Source: Deltaproteobacteria bacterium UBA2385 (GTDB lineage: Bacteria; Myxococcota_A; UBA796; UBA2385). Taken from it: DNA of 11,922 nt. The notes under the pieces are model-generated. The model made no database searches and was not told where the DNA came from. It saw only the letters and a list, made by a program, of their open reading frames with translations. The DNA is taken from contig DDSR01000446.1 of the NCBI GenBank assembly GCA_002343455.1, positions 22,455-34,376 on the forward strand. The letters run 5' to 3'. A program made the translations under genes and the position numbers. Positions within the stretch are counted from its first letter, which is position 1, and every line of letters begins with the position of its first letter. Positions 1 to 6,174 of the stretch are shown here, piece after piece.

Positions 1-786
1 GTCGCGATCATCGTCGAGGTGCCCGCGCCTCCGGTCGCCGTCGAGCTCAGCCCGGTCGCTGCGCCGACCAGCCCCCCCCTCAGCACCGCGGGCGAGATCG
101 ACGCCAGCGCGGTGGCCTGGCGGGGGACGGTCGTGCCCGGCCTGGATCTGAGGGTCGACCAGGGCTTCGCCATCCTGGGAGGGACCGAGGCCGAGCCGGT
201 GCTGAACCTCGCTTCGGACTCGGCGGTGCGGGTCGATCTGGACCGCTCGGCGGTGGACCAGGGCTTCAACACCTTCACCATCCAGACCTCCTCGGGCACC
301 GTGCGGGTCCTGGGCACCCGCTACACGGTGCAGACGCCCTCGGGCCGCACCGAGGTGTCGACCCGCCGCGGCCTCGTGCAGCTGGAGTGCCAGGATGGGC
401 GCCGCAAGCTGGTCGCCGCCGGCCAGAGCGAGTCCTGCGAGGCGCAGGCTGACGCGCGCCTGCTGGTCCATATGCAGGCCCTGGACCGGCCCGATCTTCC
501 CGACGAGGTCCGCCTCAGCGAAGCGGAGCAGTACAACTACTTGCAGGAGAAGCTCCTGCAGAGTTCTCCAGAAGCCTTCGTCGCCACCGCCGATCTGATG
601 CTCTCCCGGGCCCTCTCGAGCGCTGGTCTCCGCAGGGTGATCGAGGCGGTTCGTGTGGACGCCCTCTGCGCCATGGGCTGGAACGGTCCGGCGCGGCGGG
701 CCGCTACGAACTGGCTGGAGAGCGAGGGGACCGTCGGCCGTGAGCGCCTGAGCACGATCGCCGAGGCGGGCTGCAGCGAGGGTTGA
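1..786 (+). CDS. FecR-domain protein (probable anti-sigma/transmembrane sensor), 5' truncated by window edge
   Basis: The frame is open from base 1 (VAIIVE...), so the true start lies outside the window; 261 residues are visible. The first residues look like the end of a membrane segment, followed by a Pro/Ala-rich linker (about 7-30). A FecR-type beta-rich domain follows at about 45-145. Its hallmark is SSGTVRVLGTRYTVQT (about 97-112) and then TEVSTRRGLVQL, matching the FecR pattern of a Gly-Thr-Arg turn between strands and an 'EV..rrG.V' strand. The remaining ~85 residues look helical (ARVDAL-like and ARRAA..WL patterns), perhaps a TPR-like hairpin, and hold two of the four cysteines. FecR-family proteins usually span the inner membrane and control an ECF sigma factor. 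The partner would be upstream, outside the window, so regulation of a sigma factor is inferred from family only. The gene ends 3 bp from the convergent gene at 790. Confidence 0.8.
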   Translation, partial: VAIIVEVPAPPVAVELSPVAAPTSPPLSTAGEIDASAVAWRGTVVPGLDLRVDQGFAILGGTEAEPVLNLASDSAVRVDLDRSAVDQGFNTFTIQTSSGTVRVLGTRYTVQTPSGRTEVSTRRGLVQLECQDGRRKLVAAGQSESCEAQADARLLVHMQALDRPDLPDEVRLSEAEQYNYLQEKLLQSSPEAFVATADLMLSRALSSAGLRRVIEAVRVDALCAMGWNGPARRAATNWLESEGTVGRERLSTIAEAGCSEG

Positions 787-796
787 GGCTCAGCCC
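780..796. terminator. small hairpin spanning both convergent stop codons
   Basis: GGGTTGA (780-786), loop GGC, TCAGCCC (790-796): a 7-bp stem with one G.T/G.U pair on the plus-strand RNA. The plus-strand TGA stop forms the end of the left arm, and the TCA of the minus-strand stop begins the right arm. No T-tract follows on either side, so this is not a classical intrinsic terminator. It may mark or protect both 3' ends; that function is inference. Confidence 0.3.
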
Positions 797-2004
797 AGCT
801 TGAACTTCTCGCGGTACAGCCGGATCGCCGCCTGGTTGATGGCGCCCGCGATGTTGCGGTTGCGGGTCAGGGCTTGCAGATCGTTGCGGTTCAGCGTTCG
901 GATGAAGGTCATCGCCATCGCCGGGGGGCACTTCGGGTTGTTCACGAGCGCCACCTGGAAGGGGTACTTGCGCACCCACTCCCGGTTGCTGGCCACCTCG
1001 CGCACCACGTCCGCGGCGAGGTTGCGGTTGTTCGCGGCGGCCAGCCCCTCGCCGTCCGACATGCGCCCGGACTTGACCACCGCCGCGGCCACCATCTTGT
1101 TGCTGTCGCGCAGCAGGATGGCCCGAGACTCCCGATTGCCCAGGTAGGCGAGCTTGATCTTCTTGCCCGGGCTCATGTCGCGGATGAGCGCCTCCATCGA
1201 GCGGATCTCGTCGACGTTGGCCCGATCCTCGCGCTCCTCGGTCAGGATCCAGGAGAGCTCGTCGGTGTCGTCCGAGAAGGTGAACTCGAAGCCGCCCAGG
1301 TCGACCTTGAGGGCGTCGACGTCGAAGGTCCTCAGATTGGTCTGCTGCGAGGCCAGCAGCGCCGGGGACTGCTCGCCGGCGATGGCGGCCATGATCTCGG
1401 CCTCGAGGTCCAGCTCCAGCTCCCGCGCGGCCTCGTCCGCGGTGTCCTCGGCGGCCGCGGCGGCGCCGGGGCGCACGGCGGGCACCGGCGGCAGGATGTG
1501 CTCCATGCGCAGGAAGCCTTCGGCGCTCTGGAGGTCCCGCTCGGCGGTGTTGGGGTTGTTGAAGAGGTCGACGTAGACCTCGGGGGTCATCAACATCCGC
1601 TCGTGGTTGAGCGCCAGCTTCTCGCACAGGCCCGGCCCCGCGCGACGGGCGATCAGGCGCACGGTGCGGTCGTTGGCCATGCGCATCATGCCGACCTTGT
1701 CGTCGAGCTCGGGCTCGGCGCGCAGATCGACCAGGCACTCCATGATCTTCGGGTGGGTGCGCTCGTGCAGGGCGTTGCAGACCATCGCCACCGGCAGGCT
1801 TCGCAGCGTCTGCACGGCCGCCTCCTGCACCTCGGCCTCGGGGTCCCCCTGCAGGACGAAGGCCATCGCGATGCTGACCTCTGGGCTGGTCGGGATCAGG
1901 CCGCGAGCCGCCGCCAGGCGACCCGCCAGCGGCGCGCTCGGATCGAGCAGCCCGCGGTGCTCGGAGGGGATCCCCAGCCGGGAGAAGGGGATCTCTTCGC
2001 GCAT
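790..2004 (-). CDS. conserved hypothetical protein with helical-repeat (HEAT/LRV-like) regions
   Basis: 404 residues; I do not recognise a named function. Residues 20-170 look like alpha-helical solenoid repeats (AAVQTLRSLP, DRTVRLIARRAGP, LFNNPNTAE). Residues 175-210 are an Ala/Glu-rich linker. Residues 224-260 contain a short beta-like stretch (VDLGGFEFTFSDD). Residues 278-404 form a second helical block with recurring Asn-containing turns (LAYLGNRESR, LLRDSNKMV, VASNREWV, ALVNNPKCPPAMA, LTRNRNI), resembling leucine-rich-repeat-variant/HEAT folds. I recall similar proteins from delta-type proteobacteria, but only as conserved hypotheticals. No signal peptide or membrane segment is seen, so it is probably cytosolic. 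It starts 5 bp after the EF-G paralogue's stop, with an AGGAG (2017-2013) overlapping that stop region 8 nt before ATG, which implies translational coupling. A scaffold or binding role is a guess from fold type only. Confidence 0.75.
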   Translation of the reverse strand: MREEIPFSRLGIPSEHRGLLDPSAPLAGRLAAARGLIPTSPEVSIAMAFVLQGDPEAEVQEAAVQTLRSLPVAMVCNALHERTHPKIMECLVDLRAEPELDDKVGMMRMANDRTVRLIARRAGPGLCEKLALNHERMLMTPEVYVDLFNNPNTAERDLQSAEGFLRMEHILPPVPAVRPGAAAAAEDTADEAARELELDLEAEIMAAIAGEQSPALLASQQTNLRTFDVDALKVDLGGFEFTFSDDTDELSWILTEEREDRANVDEIRSMEALIRDMSPGKKIKLAYLGNRESRAILLRDSNKMVAAAVVKSGRMSDGEGLAAANNRNLAADVVREVASNREWVRKYPFQVALVNNPKCPPAMAMTFIRTLNRNDLQALTRNRNIAGAINQAAIRLYREKFKLG

Positions 2005-2009
2005 CGGTC

Positions 2010-4088
2010 CTACTCCTCGTCGTCTCGCTTGAAGGGCGAGGCGTGCACGATGCGATCTACCATATGGGCGGGCACGGCTTCGTAGGAGCTGAGCGCCATC
2101 GTGAAGCTGCCCTTGCCGCCGGTCATGCCCTTGAGCTCGGGCGCGTAGCGCTGGACCTCGACCAGGGGGGCCTGGGCCTGGATCACCGTGTTCCGGCCGC
2201 GCTGGTCCATGCCCAGGACCCGGCCGCGGCGGCCCGTGATGTCGCCCAGGACATCGCCCATCGACTCGGTCGGCACGACGATCTCGAGCTCCATGATCGG
2301 CTCGAGCAGCTGCGTGCCCCCCTGCTCGAAGGCGGCCCGCAGGCCCTTCGAGCCGGCCATCTGGAAGGCCACGTCCTTGCTGTCCACCGGGTGGTACTTG
2401 CCGTCGATCAGCTCGACCTTGATGTCGACGATCGGGTAGCCGGCCAGGAAGCCCGACTTCATGCGCTCACGGATGCCCTTCTCGACGCTGGGGATGAGCT
2501 GGTTGGGGATGGCCCCGCCCTTGACCAGGTCGGCGAACTCGAAGCCGCCGCCGCGCTCCATCGGGCTGACGTTCATGATCGCCACGCCGAACTGGCCGGC
2601 GCCGCCGGTCTGCTTCTTGTGCTTGCCCTCGACCCCCTGCTGGGCCGACTTGAGGGTCTCGCGGTAGGGAACCGGCGGCAGGGCGGCGTCGACGTTGACC
2701 TTGTACTTGCGCGACATGCGCTCGATGGCCATCTCCAGGTGGGCCTGGCCCATGCCGTTGAGCACCAGGGCGCCCGTCAGCTCATCGGTGCTGAGGCTGA
2801 GGGTGGGGTCCTCTTCCAGCAGGCGCTCCAGCGCCGTCTTGATGCGGTCGGCGTCCCCCTTGGAGCGGGGGCTGATGGTGTAGGACATCATCGGCGCCGG
2901 GTAGCGCAGGCGCTCCAGCTGGACCGGGGAGCTCGGGGCCGCCAGGGTGTCGCCGGTGTGGGTGGCCTTGAGCTTGGCCACGCCGACGATGTCGCCGCAG
3001 ACCACCTCGCTGATGACCTCGCGATCCTTGCCGCGGATGGCGAAGAGCGCGCCCAGGCGCTCGGTCTCGCCGCTGTGGGGGTTGATGACCAGGGGGTCGC
3101 CGGGGATGGTTCCGCGCAGCACCCGGAAGAGCGAGAGCTTGCCGGACTGCTCGTCGACCAGGGTGTGAACGACCTGGGCCGCGAAGTCACCGGCCAGGCC
3201 GGGCTGCAGGCTTCCCCCCTCGCTCAGGGCGACCGGGCCGCGCTCAAGGGGCGAGGGGCAGGCCCAGGTGATCAGGTCGAGCAGGGTGGAGACCCCACCG
3301 AGGGAGGCGGCAGCGCCAAAGACGACGGGGAGGATCTTGCCCGCCTTGATGGCGTTGTGCAGGCCGCCGCGGAGCTCCTGGTCGGTCAGCTCGAAGGTCT
3401 CGAGGTACTTCTCCAGCAGCGCGTCGTCCGTCGCCGCCACCGCGTCGATCAGCGCCTCGGTCGCGTGCTGGACCGCGTCGGCCTCGCTGGCGGGGATGGG
3501 GGCCTCCTCGACGCTGCCATCGGGCTTGAAGAGCAGGGCCTTGCGGCGCAGGAGGCTGACCACGCCGCGGAAGTCGTGCTCGGAGCCGATCGGGACCTGG
3601 AGCGGCACCGGCGTCACGCCCAGGGAGCTCTCGATGTCTTCGAGGCAGGCGGCCGCGTCGGCGCGGTCGCGGTCCATCTTGTTGACGAAGACGACCTGGG
3701 GCATGCCCATCGCGACGGCGGCGCTGTACATGCGCTCGGTGCCGACCTCGACCCCGTCGGGCGCCGAGACGACCAGGACGGCGCAGTCTACGCCGCGCAG
3801 GGCGTTGAGGGCGTCGTAGACGAAGTTCTGGTCCCCGGGGGTGTCGACGACGTTGATCTTGAAGCCGCGGTGCTCGAGCCAAGCCAGCGAGCTGGCGATG
3901 GAGCCGGCGCGGCGCTGCTCTTCGGGCTCGAAGTCCAGCACGGAGGTGCCGTCGACCGTGTTGCCCAGGCGGCTGGTGACGCCCTTCAGGAAGAGCATGG
4001 CCTCCCCGACTGAGGTCTTTCCAGAGTGGCCGTGGCCAGTCAGCGCGATGTTGCGGATGGATTCGGAGGGAAAGACCTTGGCCGCCAT
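2010..4088 (-). CDS. fusA: elongation factor G paralogue (EF-G2-like translational GTPase)
   Basis: 692 residues, full EF-G length. GTPase motifs: P-loop GHGHSGKTS (18-26), switch I RRAGSI (59-64), DTPG (82-85), NKMD (136-139). The beta-barrel domain II, domain III, domain IV (around KQTGGAGQFG and YHPVDSKD) and the C-terminal domain V (VLGDITGRRGRVLGMDQ) are all present. Canonical EF-G has AHVDAGKTT, RGITI and DTPGHVDF. Here the residue after DTPG is Asp instead of the catalytic His, and the switch I Thr is Ser. This resembles the EF-G-2 class (as in Thermus) more than the main translocase, so this is probably a second, accessory copy whose ribosomal role is uncertain. The ATG at 4088 is preferred over GTG at 4100 because GGAG (4098-4095) lies 6 nt upstream and overlaps the GTG option. 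It sits 78 bp downstream of coaX and is coupled to the next gene. Confidence 0.93.
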   Translation of the reverse strand: MAAKVFPSESIRNIALTGHGHSGKTSVGEAMLFLKGVTSRLGNTVDGTSVLDFEPEEQRRAGSIASSLAWLEHRGFKINVVDTPGDQNFVYDALNALRGVDCAVLVVSAPDGVEVGTERMYSAAVAMGMPQVVFVNKMDRDRADAAACLEDIESSLGVTPVPLQVPIGSEHDFRGVVSLLRRKALLFKPDGSVEEAPIPASEADAVQHATEALIDAVAATDDALLEKYLETFELTDQELRGGLHNAIKAGKILPVVFGAAASLGGVSTLLDLITWACPSPLERGPVALSEGGSLQPGLAGDFAAQVVHTLVDEQSGKLSLFRVLRGTIPGDPLVINPHSGETERLGALFAIRGKDREVISEVVCGDIVGVAKLKATHTGDTLAAPSSPVQLERLRYPAPMMSYTISPRSKGDADRIKTALERLLEEDPTLSLSTDELTGALVLNGMGQAHLEMAIERMSRKYKVNVDAALPPVPYRETLKSAQQGVEGKHKKQTGGAGQFGVAIMNVSPMERGGGFEFADLVKGGAIPNQLIPSVEKGIRERMKSGFLAGYPIVDIKVELIDGKYHPVDSKDVAFQMAGSKGLRAAFEQGGTQLLEPIMELEIVVPTESMGDVLGDITGRRGRVLGMDQRGRNTVIQAQAPLVEVQRYAPELKGMTGGKGSFTMALSSYEAVPAHMVDRIVHASPFKRDDEE

Positions 4089-4094
4089 GAGGAG

Positions 4095-4098
4095 CTCC
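4095..4098 (-). promoter_or_regulatory. ribosome binding site deciding the EF-G paralogue start
   Basis: GGAG on the minus strand, 6 nt before ATG at 4088. It overlaps the alternative in-frame GTG (4100-4098), which therefore cannot be the start served by this site. Confidence 0.6.
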
Positions 4099-4166
4099 AC
4101 ACTGAGGGGATCACGATGAAGTCGGGGAACCTAATGCCGCGCAGGTCCGAGGGCGAGGACAACAGC

Positions 4167-4946
4167 CTACCTCTGGTTGCGCTCCCACAAGATGCGCAGC
4201 CCCTGCAGGGTCAGGTCGGCGTCGACCTCGTCGACCTCCTCGCAGGCGCTGCCGATCAGGTTGGAGAGGCCACCGGTGGCGATGCAGGGGACCGGCCGAT
4301 CCGGGTGCCGGGTGCGGAGCTCGGCCTTGATCCGCCGGGCGAGGCCGTCGACGAGGCCGACGTAGCCCCAGAAGAGCCCCGACTGCATGCTGGAGATGGT
4401 GTTGGTGCCGATGGAGCGGTCCGGGCGCTCGACCTCGATCCGCGGCAGCTTGGCGGTCCGGTCGAAGAGGGCGTCCGCCGAGATGCGGAAGCCGGGGGCG
4501 ATGGCGCCCCCGACGTAGTCGCCGGCCTCGTCCACGCAGTCCAGCGTCGTCGCCGTCCCGAAGTCCACCACGACCAGCGGCGCCTGGTGCCGATCGAGGG
4601 CCGCCACGGCGTTGACGATGCGGTCCGCCCCGACCTCGCGGGGGTTGTCGGTGCGGACCCGCATCCCGGTCCGGATGCCGCGGCCGACGACCATGGCCTC
4701 GACACCCAGGTAGCGTCGACAGGCCTTCTCCAAGGTGTAGAGCAGCGAGGGGACCACGCAGGAGATGGCCGCCCCGTGGATGTCTGCGGCCTGAAGCGAG
4801 CGGTGGTCGAGGAGCTGGAGCATCAACAAGCCCACCTCGTCCGTCGTCCGCGAGACTGTCGAGATCCGCCAGTGATGGACCAGGGCCGTCCCTTCCAGGC
4901 AGCCGATGACCGTGTTCGTGTTTCCGACGTCGATGACCAGGAGCAT
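4167..4946 (-). CDS. coaX: type III pantothenate kinase (CoaX)
   Basis: Phosphorylates pantothenate with ATP, the first step of coenzyme A synthesis, in the cytosol. The 259 residues match the family length and show its ASKHA-fold motifs. These are the N-terminal phosphate loop DVGNTNT (6-12), the NPREVGADRIVNA block with catalytic-type Asp108 (101-113), DFGTATT with metal-binding-type Asp128 (128-134), GGAIAPG (146-152), the TNTISSMQSG segment (181-190) and TGG (224-226). Type III enzymes are typically not feedback-inhibited by CoA and need a monovalent cation (family knowledge). The start is set at ATG 4946, so the protein begins MLLVIDVGNTNT as is usual for the family; an in-frame GTG at 4961 would add five residues. 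It lies 21 bp downstream of the SRPBCC-like gene and is probably co-transcribed with it. No other CoA gene is in the window. Confidence 0.95.
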   Translation of the reverse strand: MLLVIDVGNTNTVIGCLEGTALVHHWRISTVSRTTDEVGLLMLQLLDHRSLQAADIHGAAISCVVPSLLYTLEKACRRYLGVEAMVVGRGIRTGMRVRTDNPREVGADRIVNAVAALDRHQAPLVVVDFGTATTLDCVDEAGDYVGGAIAPGFRISADALFDRTAKLPRIEVERPDRSIGTNTISSMQSGLFWGYVGLVDGLARRIKAELRTRHPDRPVPCIATGGLSNLIGSACEEVDEVDADLTLQGLRILWERNQR

Positions 4947-4955
4947 CCGCGTGCA

Positions 4956-4959
4956 CTCC
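4956..4959 (-). promoter_or_regulatory. ribosome binding site supporting the coaX ATG start
   Basis: GGAG on the minus strand, 9 nt before ATG at 4946. The alternative GTG at 4961 has only a weak G-rich stretch just ahead of it and overlaps this site. Confidence 0.45.
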
Positions 4960-4967
4960 ACCCCGGC

Positions 4968-5492
4968 TCAGGCGGGGGCAAGCTCGTGTTCAAGGACCTC
5001 GCGCAGCACGACGACGGCGGTGGCGCGGTCGTCGTGGGGGAGGTGGCGGGCAGCCCGCAGGTGCCGGCGCTGGAAGAGGCGGCGCAGCATATCCACCTTG
5101 GTCGCGGCCGCGGGTGAGGTCGGGCCCAGCAGCAGGTCGTCGATGTAGCGGGAGCCCTCCTCGGTGGCCTCGACAAGGTGGCGGTGTTCGAAGCGATGGA
5201 AGAGGGCGTTGCTCGAGCAGTCGAGGAAGGAGCGGCCGGGCTCGATCTCGGAGACCTGGAAGGGCCAGCTCAGACCCAGGGGCCAGAGGCGGGCCTGGAA
5301 GCTGCCCTCGCGGCCCGAGGCCAGCGCCTCGTGCAGGCCCTGGGAGTCCTGGACCACCAGGCGGAGCGGGCTGAGCTCCTCGCGCAAGCGCTGGGGGTCG
5401 GTCTTCAGGGCCCAGACCTGGTCGGGGGGGGCGAAGAAGCGGGTCCAGACCCGCAGCCGCCAGAGTGGCTGCGCCGATGGGGAGTCGTTCAT
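4968..5492 (-). CDS. SRPBCC/START-like domain protein
   Basis: 174 residues, first gene of the minus-strand block. The pattern is that of a SRPBCC helix-grip fold. An N-terminal strand (LWRLRVWTRFFAPPDQVWAL, 10-29) leads into the first helix 'P.d.vW.l..dp..L'. Strands follow (SFQARLWPLGLSWPFQVSEI) with the family's 'pGr.F.D' turn (PGRSFLD, 85-91). Then comes FHRFEHRH (98-105) and a strand containing EEGSRYIDDLLL, equivalent to the 'G T . . . D . . . Y' signature. SRPBCC proteins bind hydrophobic ligands; the subgroup resembles those found with SulA-like/YfcH proteins. The ligand is not predictable here. The C-terminus (150-174) looks like a helix and is hydrophilic. No Shine-Dalgarno precedes ATG 5492, but a TACAGT hexamer sits exactly 6 nt upstream, so the mRNA may be leaderless. 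It ends 21 bp before coaX. Confidence 0.75.
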   Translation of the reverse strand: MNDSPSAQPLWRLRVWTRFFAPPDQVWALKTDPQRLREELSPLRLVVQDSQGLHEALASGREGSFQARLWPLGLSWPFQVSEIEPGRSFLDCSSNALFHRFEHRHLVEATEEGSRYIDDLLLGPTSPAAATKVDMLRRLFQRRHLRAARHLPHDDRATAVVVLREVLEHELAPA

Positions 5493-5498
5493 CGCGCG

Positions 5499-5504
5499 AC
5501 TGTA
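5499..5504 (-). promoter_or_regulatory. candidate -10 element (TACAGT), possible leaderless transcript
   Basis: TACAGT on the minus strand followed by six bases (CGCGCG) and ATG at 5492. With normal -10 to start spacing, transcription would begin at or next to the start codon. No clear -35 box is visible about 17 bp upstream, so this rests on the -10 and the absence of a Shine-Dalgarno. Confidence 0.35.
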
Positions 5505-5540
5505 GCGCGGAGCGCCCCGCTCGGCCGCATCCAGGCACGC

Positions 5541-5604
5541 TGTGACGCTGGCAGCCCGGCTGTGACGCTGGCAGCCCGGCTGTGACGCTGGCAGCCCGGC
5601 TGTG
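5541..5604. repeat. 3.2 perfect tandem copies of a 20-bp unit in a divergent promoter region
   Basis: The unit TGTGACGCTGGCAGCCCGGC occurs at 5541-5560, 5561-5580 and 5581-5600 without a mismatch, then TGTG begins a fourth copy before divergence. Each unit end makes an 11-base dyad, CAGCC-C-GGCTG (5552-5562, 5572-5582, 5592-5602). The spacing is 20 bp, close to two helical turns, so the dyads face the same side of the DNA. The array lies between the divergent SRPBCC gene (start 5492) and the ydbS-like gene (start 5638). The unit is not a multiple of three and lies outside both genes, so it is non-coding. It could be operator sites for one regulator, or a slippage-generated minisatellite. Confidence 0.9.
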
Positions 5605-5628
5605 CCGAGGGGGTCGCTTTCTTGATAT

Positions 5629-5637
5629 CCCCCCCCC
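5629..5637 (+). repeat. C9 homopolymer directly before the ydbS-like GTG start
   Basis: Nine consecutive C (5629-5637) touch the GTG at 5638 and occupy the place where a Shine-Dalgarno would be. An AT-containing TTGATAT (5622-5628) lies just ahead and could be a -10-like element. Length changes here would alter promoter-to-start spacing rather than the reading frame, if the GTG is the true start. Confidence 0.6.
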
Positions 5638-6174
5638 GTGAGCGACACCCCCGACCTCCTCCCCCCCGCCGAACCGCCGGCGCCCGACTCGACCTTCGCC
5701 GGGGAGGAGCGCTCGCTCGACCCCCGGGTGATCACCCACTGGCGCCTGCAGCGCCTCCTCAACGTCGCCATCGTCGGCCTGCCGATGGCCATCGGCATCG
5801 GCGTCGGCCTCTCCCAGATCGCGCCGATCTGGCTGGCGGCGGCCGCTTCGACCGCCTTCCTGCTGCTGCGCCTGGGCCTGGCCGTGCTCTGGCCCACCCT
5901 CGCCTGGCGCGCCTTCCGCTTCCGGGTGCGCGAGCACGACCTGCTCGTCCAGAGCGGCGTCCTCTTCCGTCGCTGGTCCAGCGTGCCCCACACCCGGATC
6001 CAGCACGTCGACACCCGCCAGGGTCCGATCGAGCGCTGGCTGGGCCTGAGCAGCCTGGCCGTCTACACCGCCGCCGGGATGAGCGCAGACGGCATCATCC
6101 CCGGACTCGCCGAGGACGAAGCCGCCCGGCTGCGGGACGCCCTCTCCCGGCGAGGCGGCGATGACGGAGTCTGA
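5638..6174 (+). CDS. PH domain-containing membrane protein, YdbS-like (bPH2)
   Basis: 178 residues. A Pro-rich N-terminal tail (1-30) is followed by two membrane segments (about 40-60 and 64-86) and a bacterial PH (bPH2, formerly DUF304) domain at about 90-170. The domain carries the typical pattern FRFRVREHDLLVQSGVLFRR, then SVPHTRIQHVDTRQGPIERW and LGLSSLAVYTAAG. This arrangement matches YdbS of Bacillus, which pairs with YdbT; the biochemical role of these proteins is not settled (family knowledge). GTG 5638 is the only good start ahead of the membrane segments, though no Shine-Dalgarno precedes it. The 3' end overlaps the YdbT-like start by 14 bp, so the two are translationally coupled and probably form a complex in the inner membrane. 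Confidence 0.85.
   Translation: MSDTPDLLPPAEPPAPDSTFAGEERSLDPRVITHWRLQRLLNVAIVGLPMAIGIGVGLSQIAPIWLAAAASTAFLLLRLGLAVLWPTLAWRAFRFRVREHDLLVQSGVLFRRWSSVPHTRIQHVDTRQGPIERWLGLSSLAVYTAAGMSADGIIPGLAEDEAARLRDALSRRGGDDGV

Noticed and set aside
874..2085. Long plus-strand open frame opposite the helical-repeat gene
   Set aside because: Its translation is the Val/Leu/His/Asp/Arg-rich composition typical of antisense frames of GC-rich genes, and it runs opposite a protein with clear repeat structure.
2043..4013. 656-codon plus-strand open frame opposite the EF-G paralogue
   Set aside because: Antisense shadow: the minus strand encodes all EF-G motifs, while this frame has no motif and a skewed composition.
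4089..4166. Terminator or promoter between coaX and the EF-G paralogue
   Set aside because: Only a 4-bp GTCC/GGAC stem and poorly spaced promoter-like hexamers (TTGTCC, CATTAG 20 bp apart) are present, not enough for a call.
4026..5117. Plus-strand open frame opposite coaX and its neighbours
   Set aside because: It crosses three real minus-strand gene boundaries and has shadow-type composition.
5541..5604. CRISPR-like array
   Set aside because: Copies are directly adjacent with no spacers and only 20 bp long.
4968..6014. Longer version of the SRPBCC gene starting at 6014
   Set aside because: The extension runs through the tandem repeats and antisense to the ydbS-like gene; the family domain begins right after ATG 5492.
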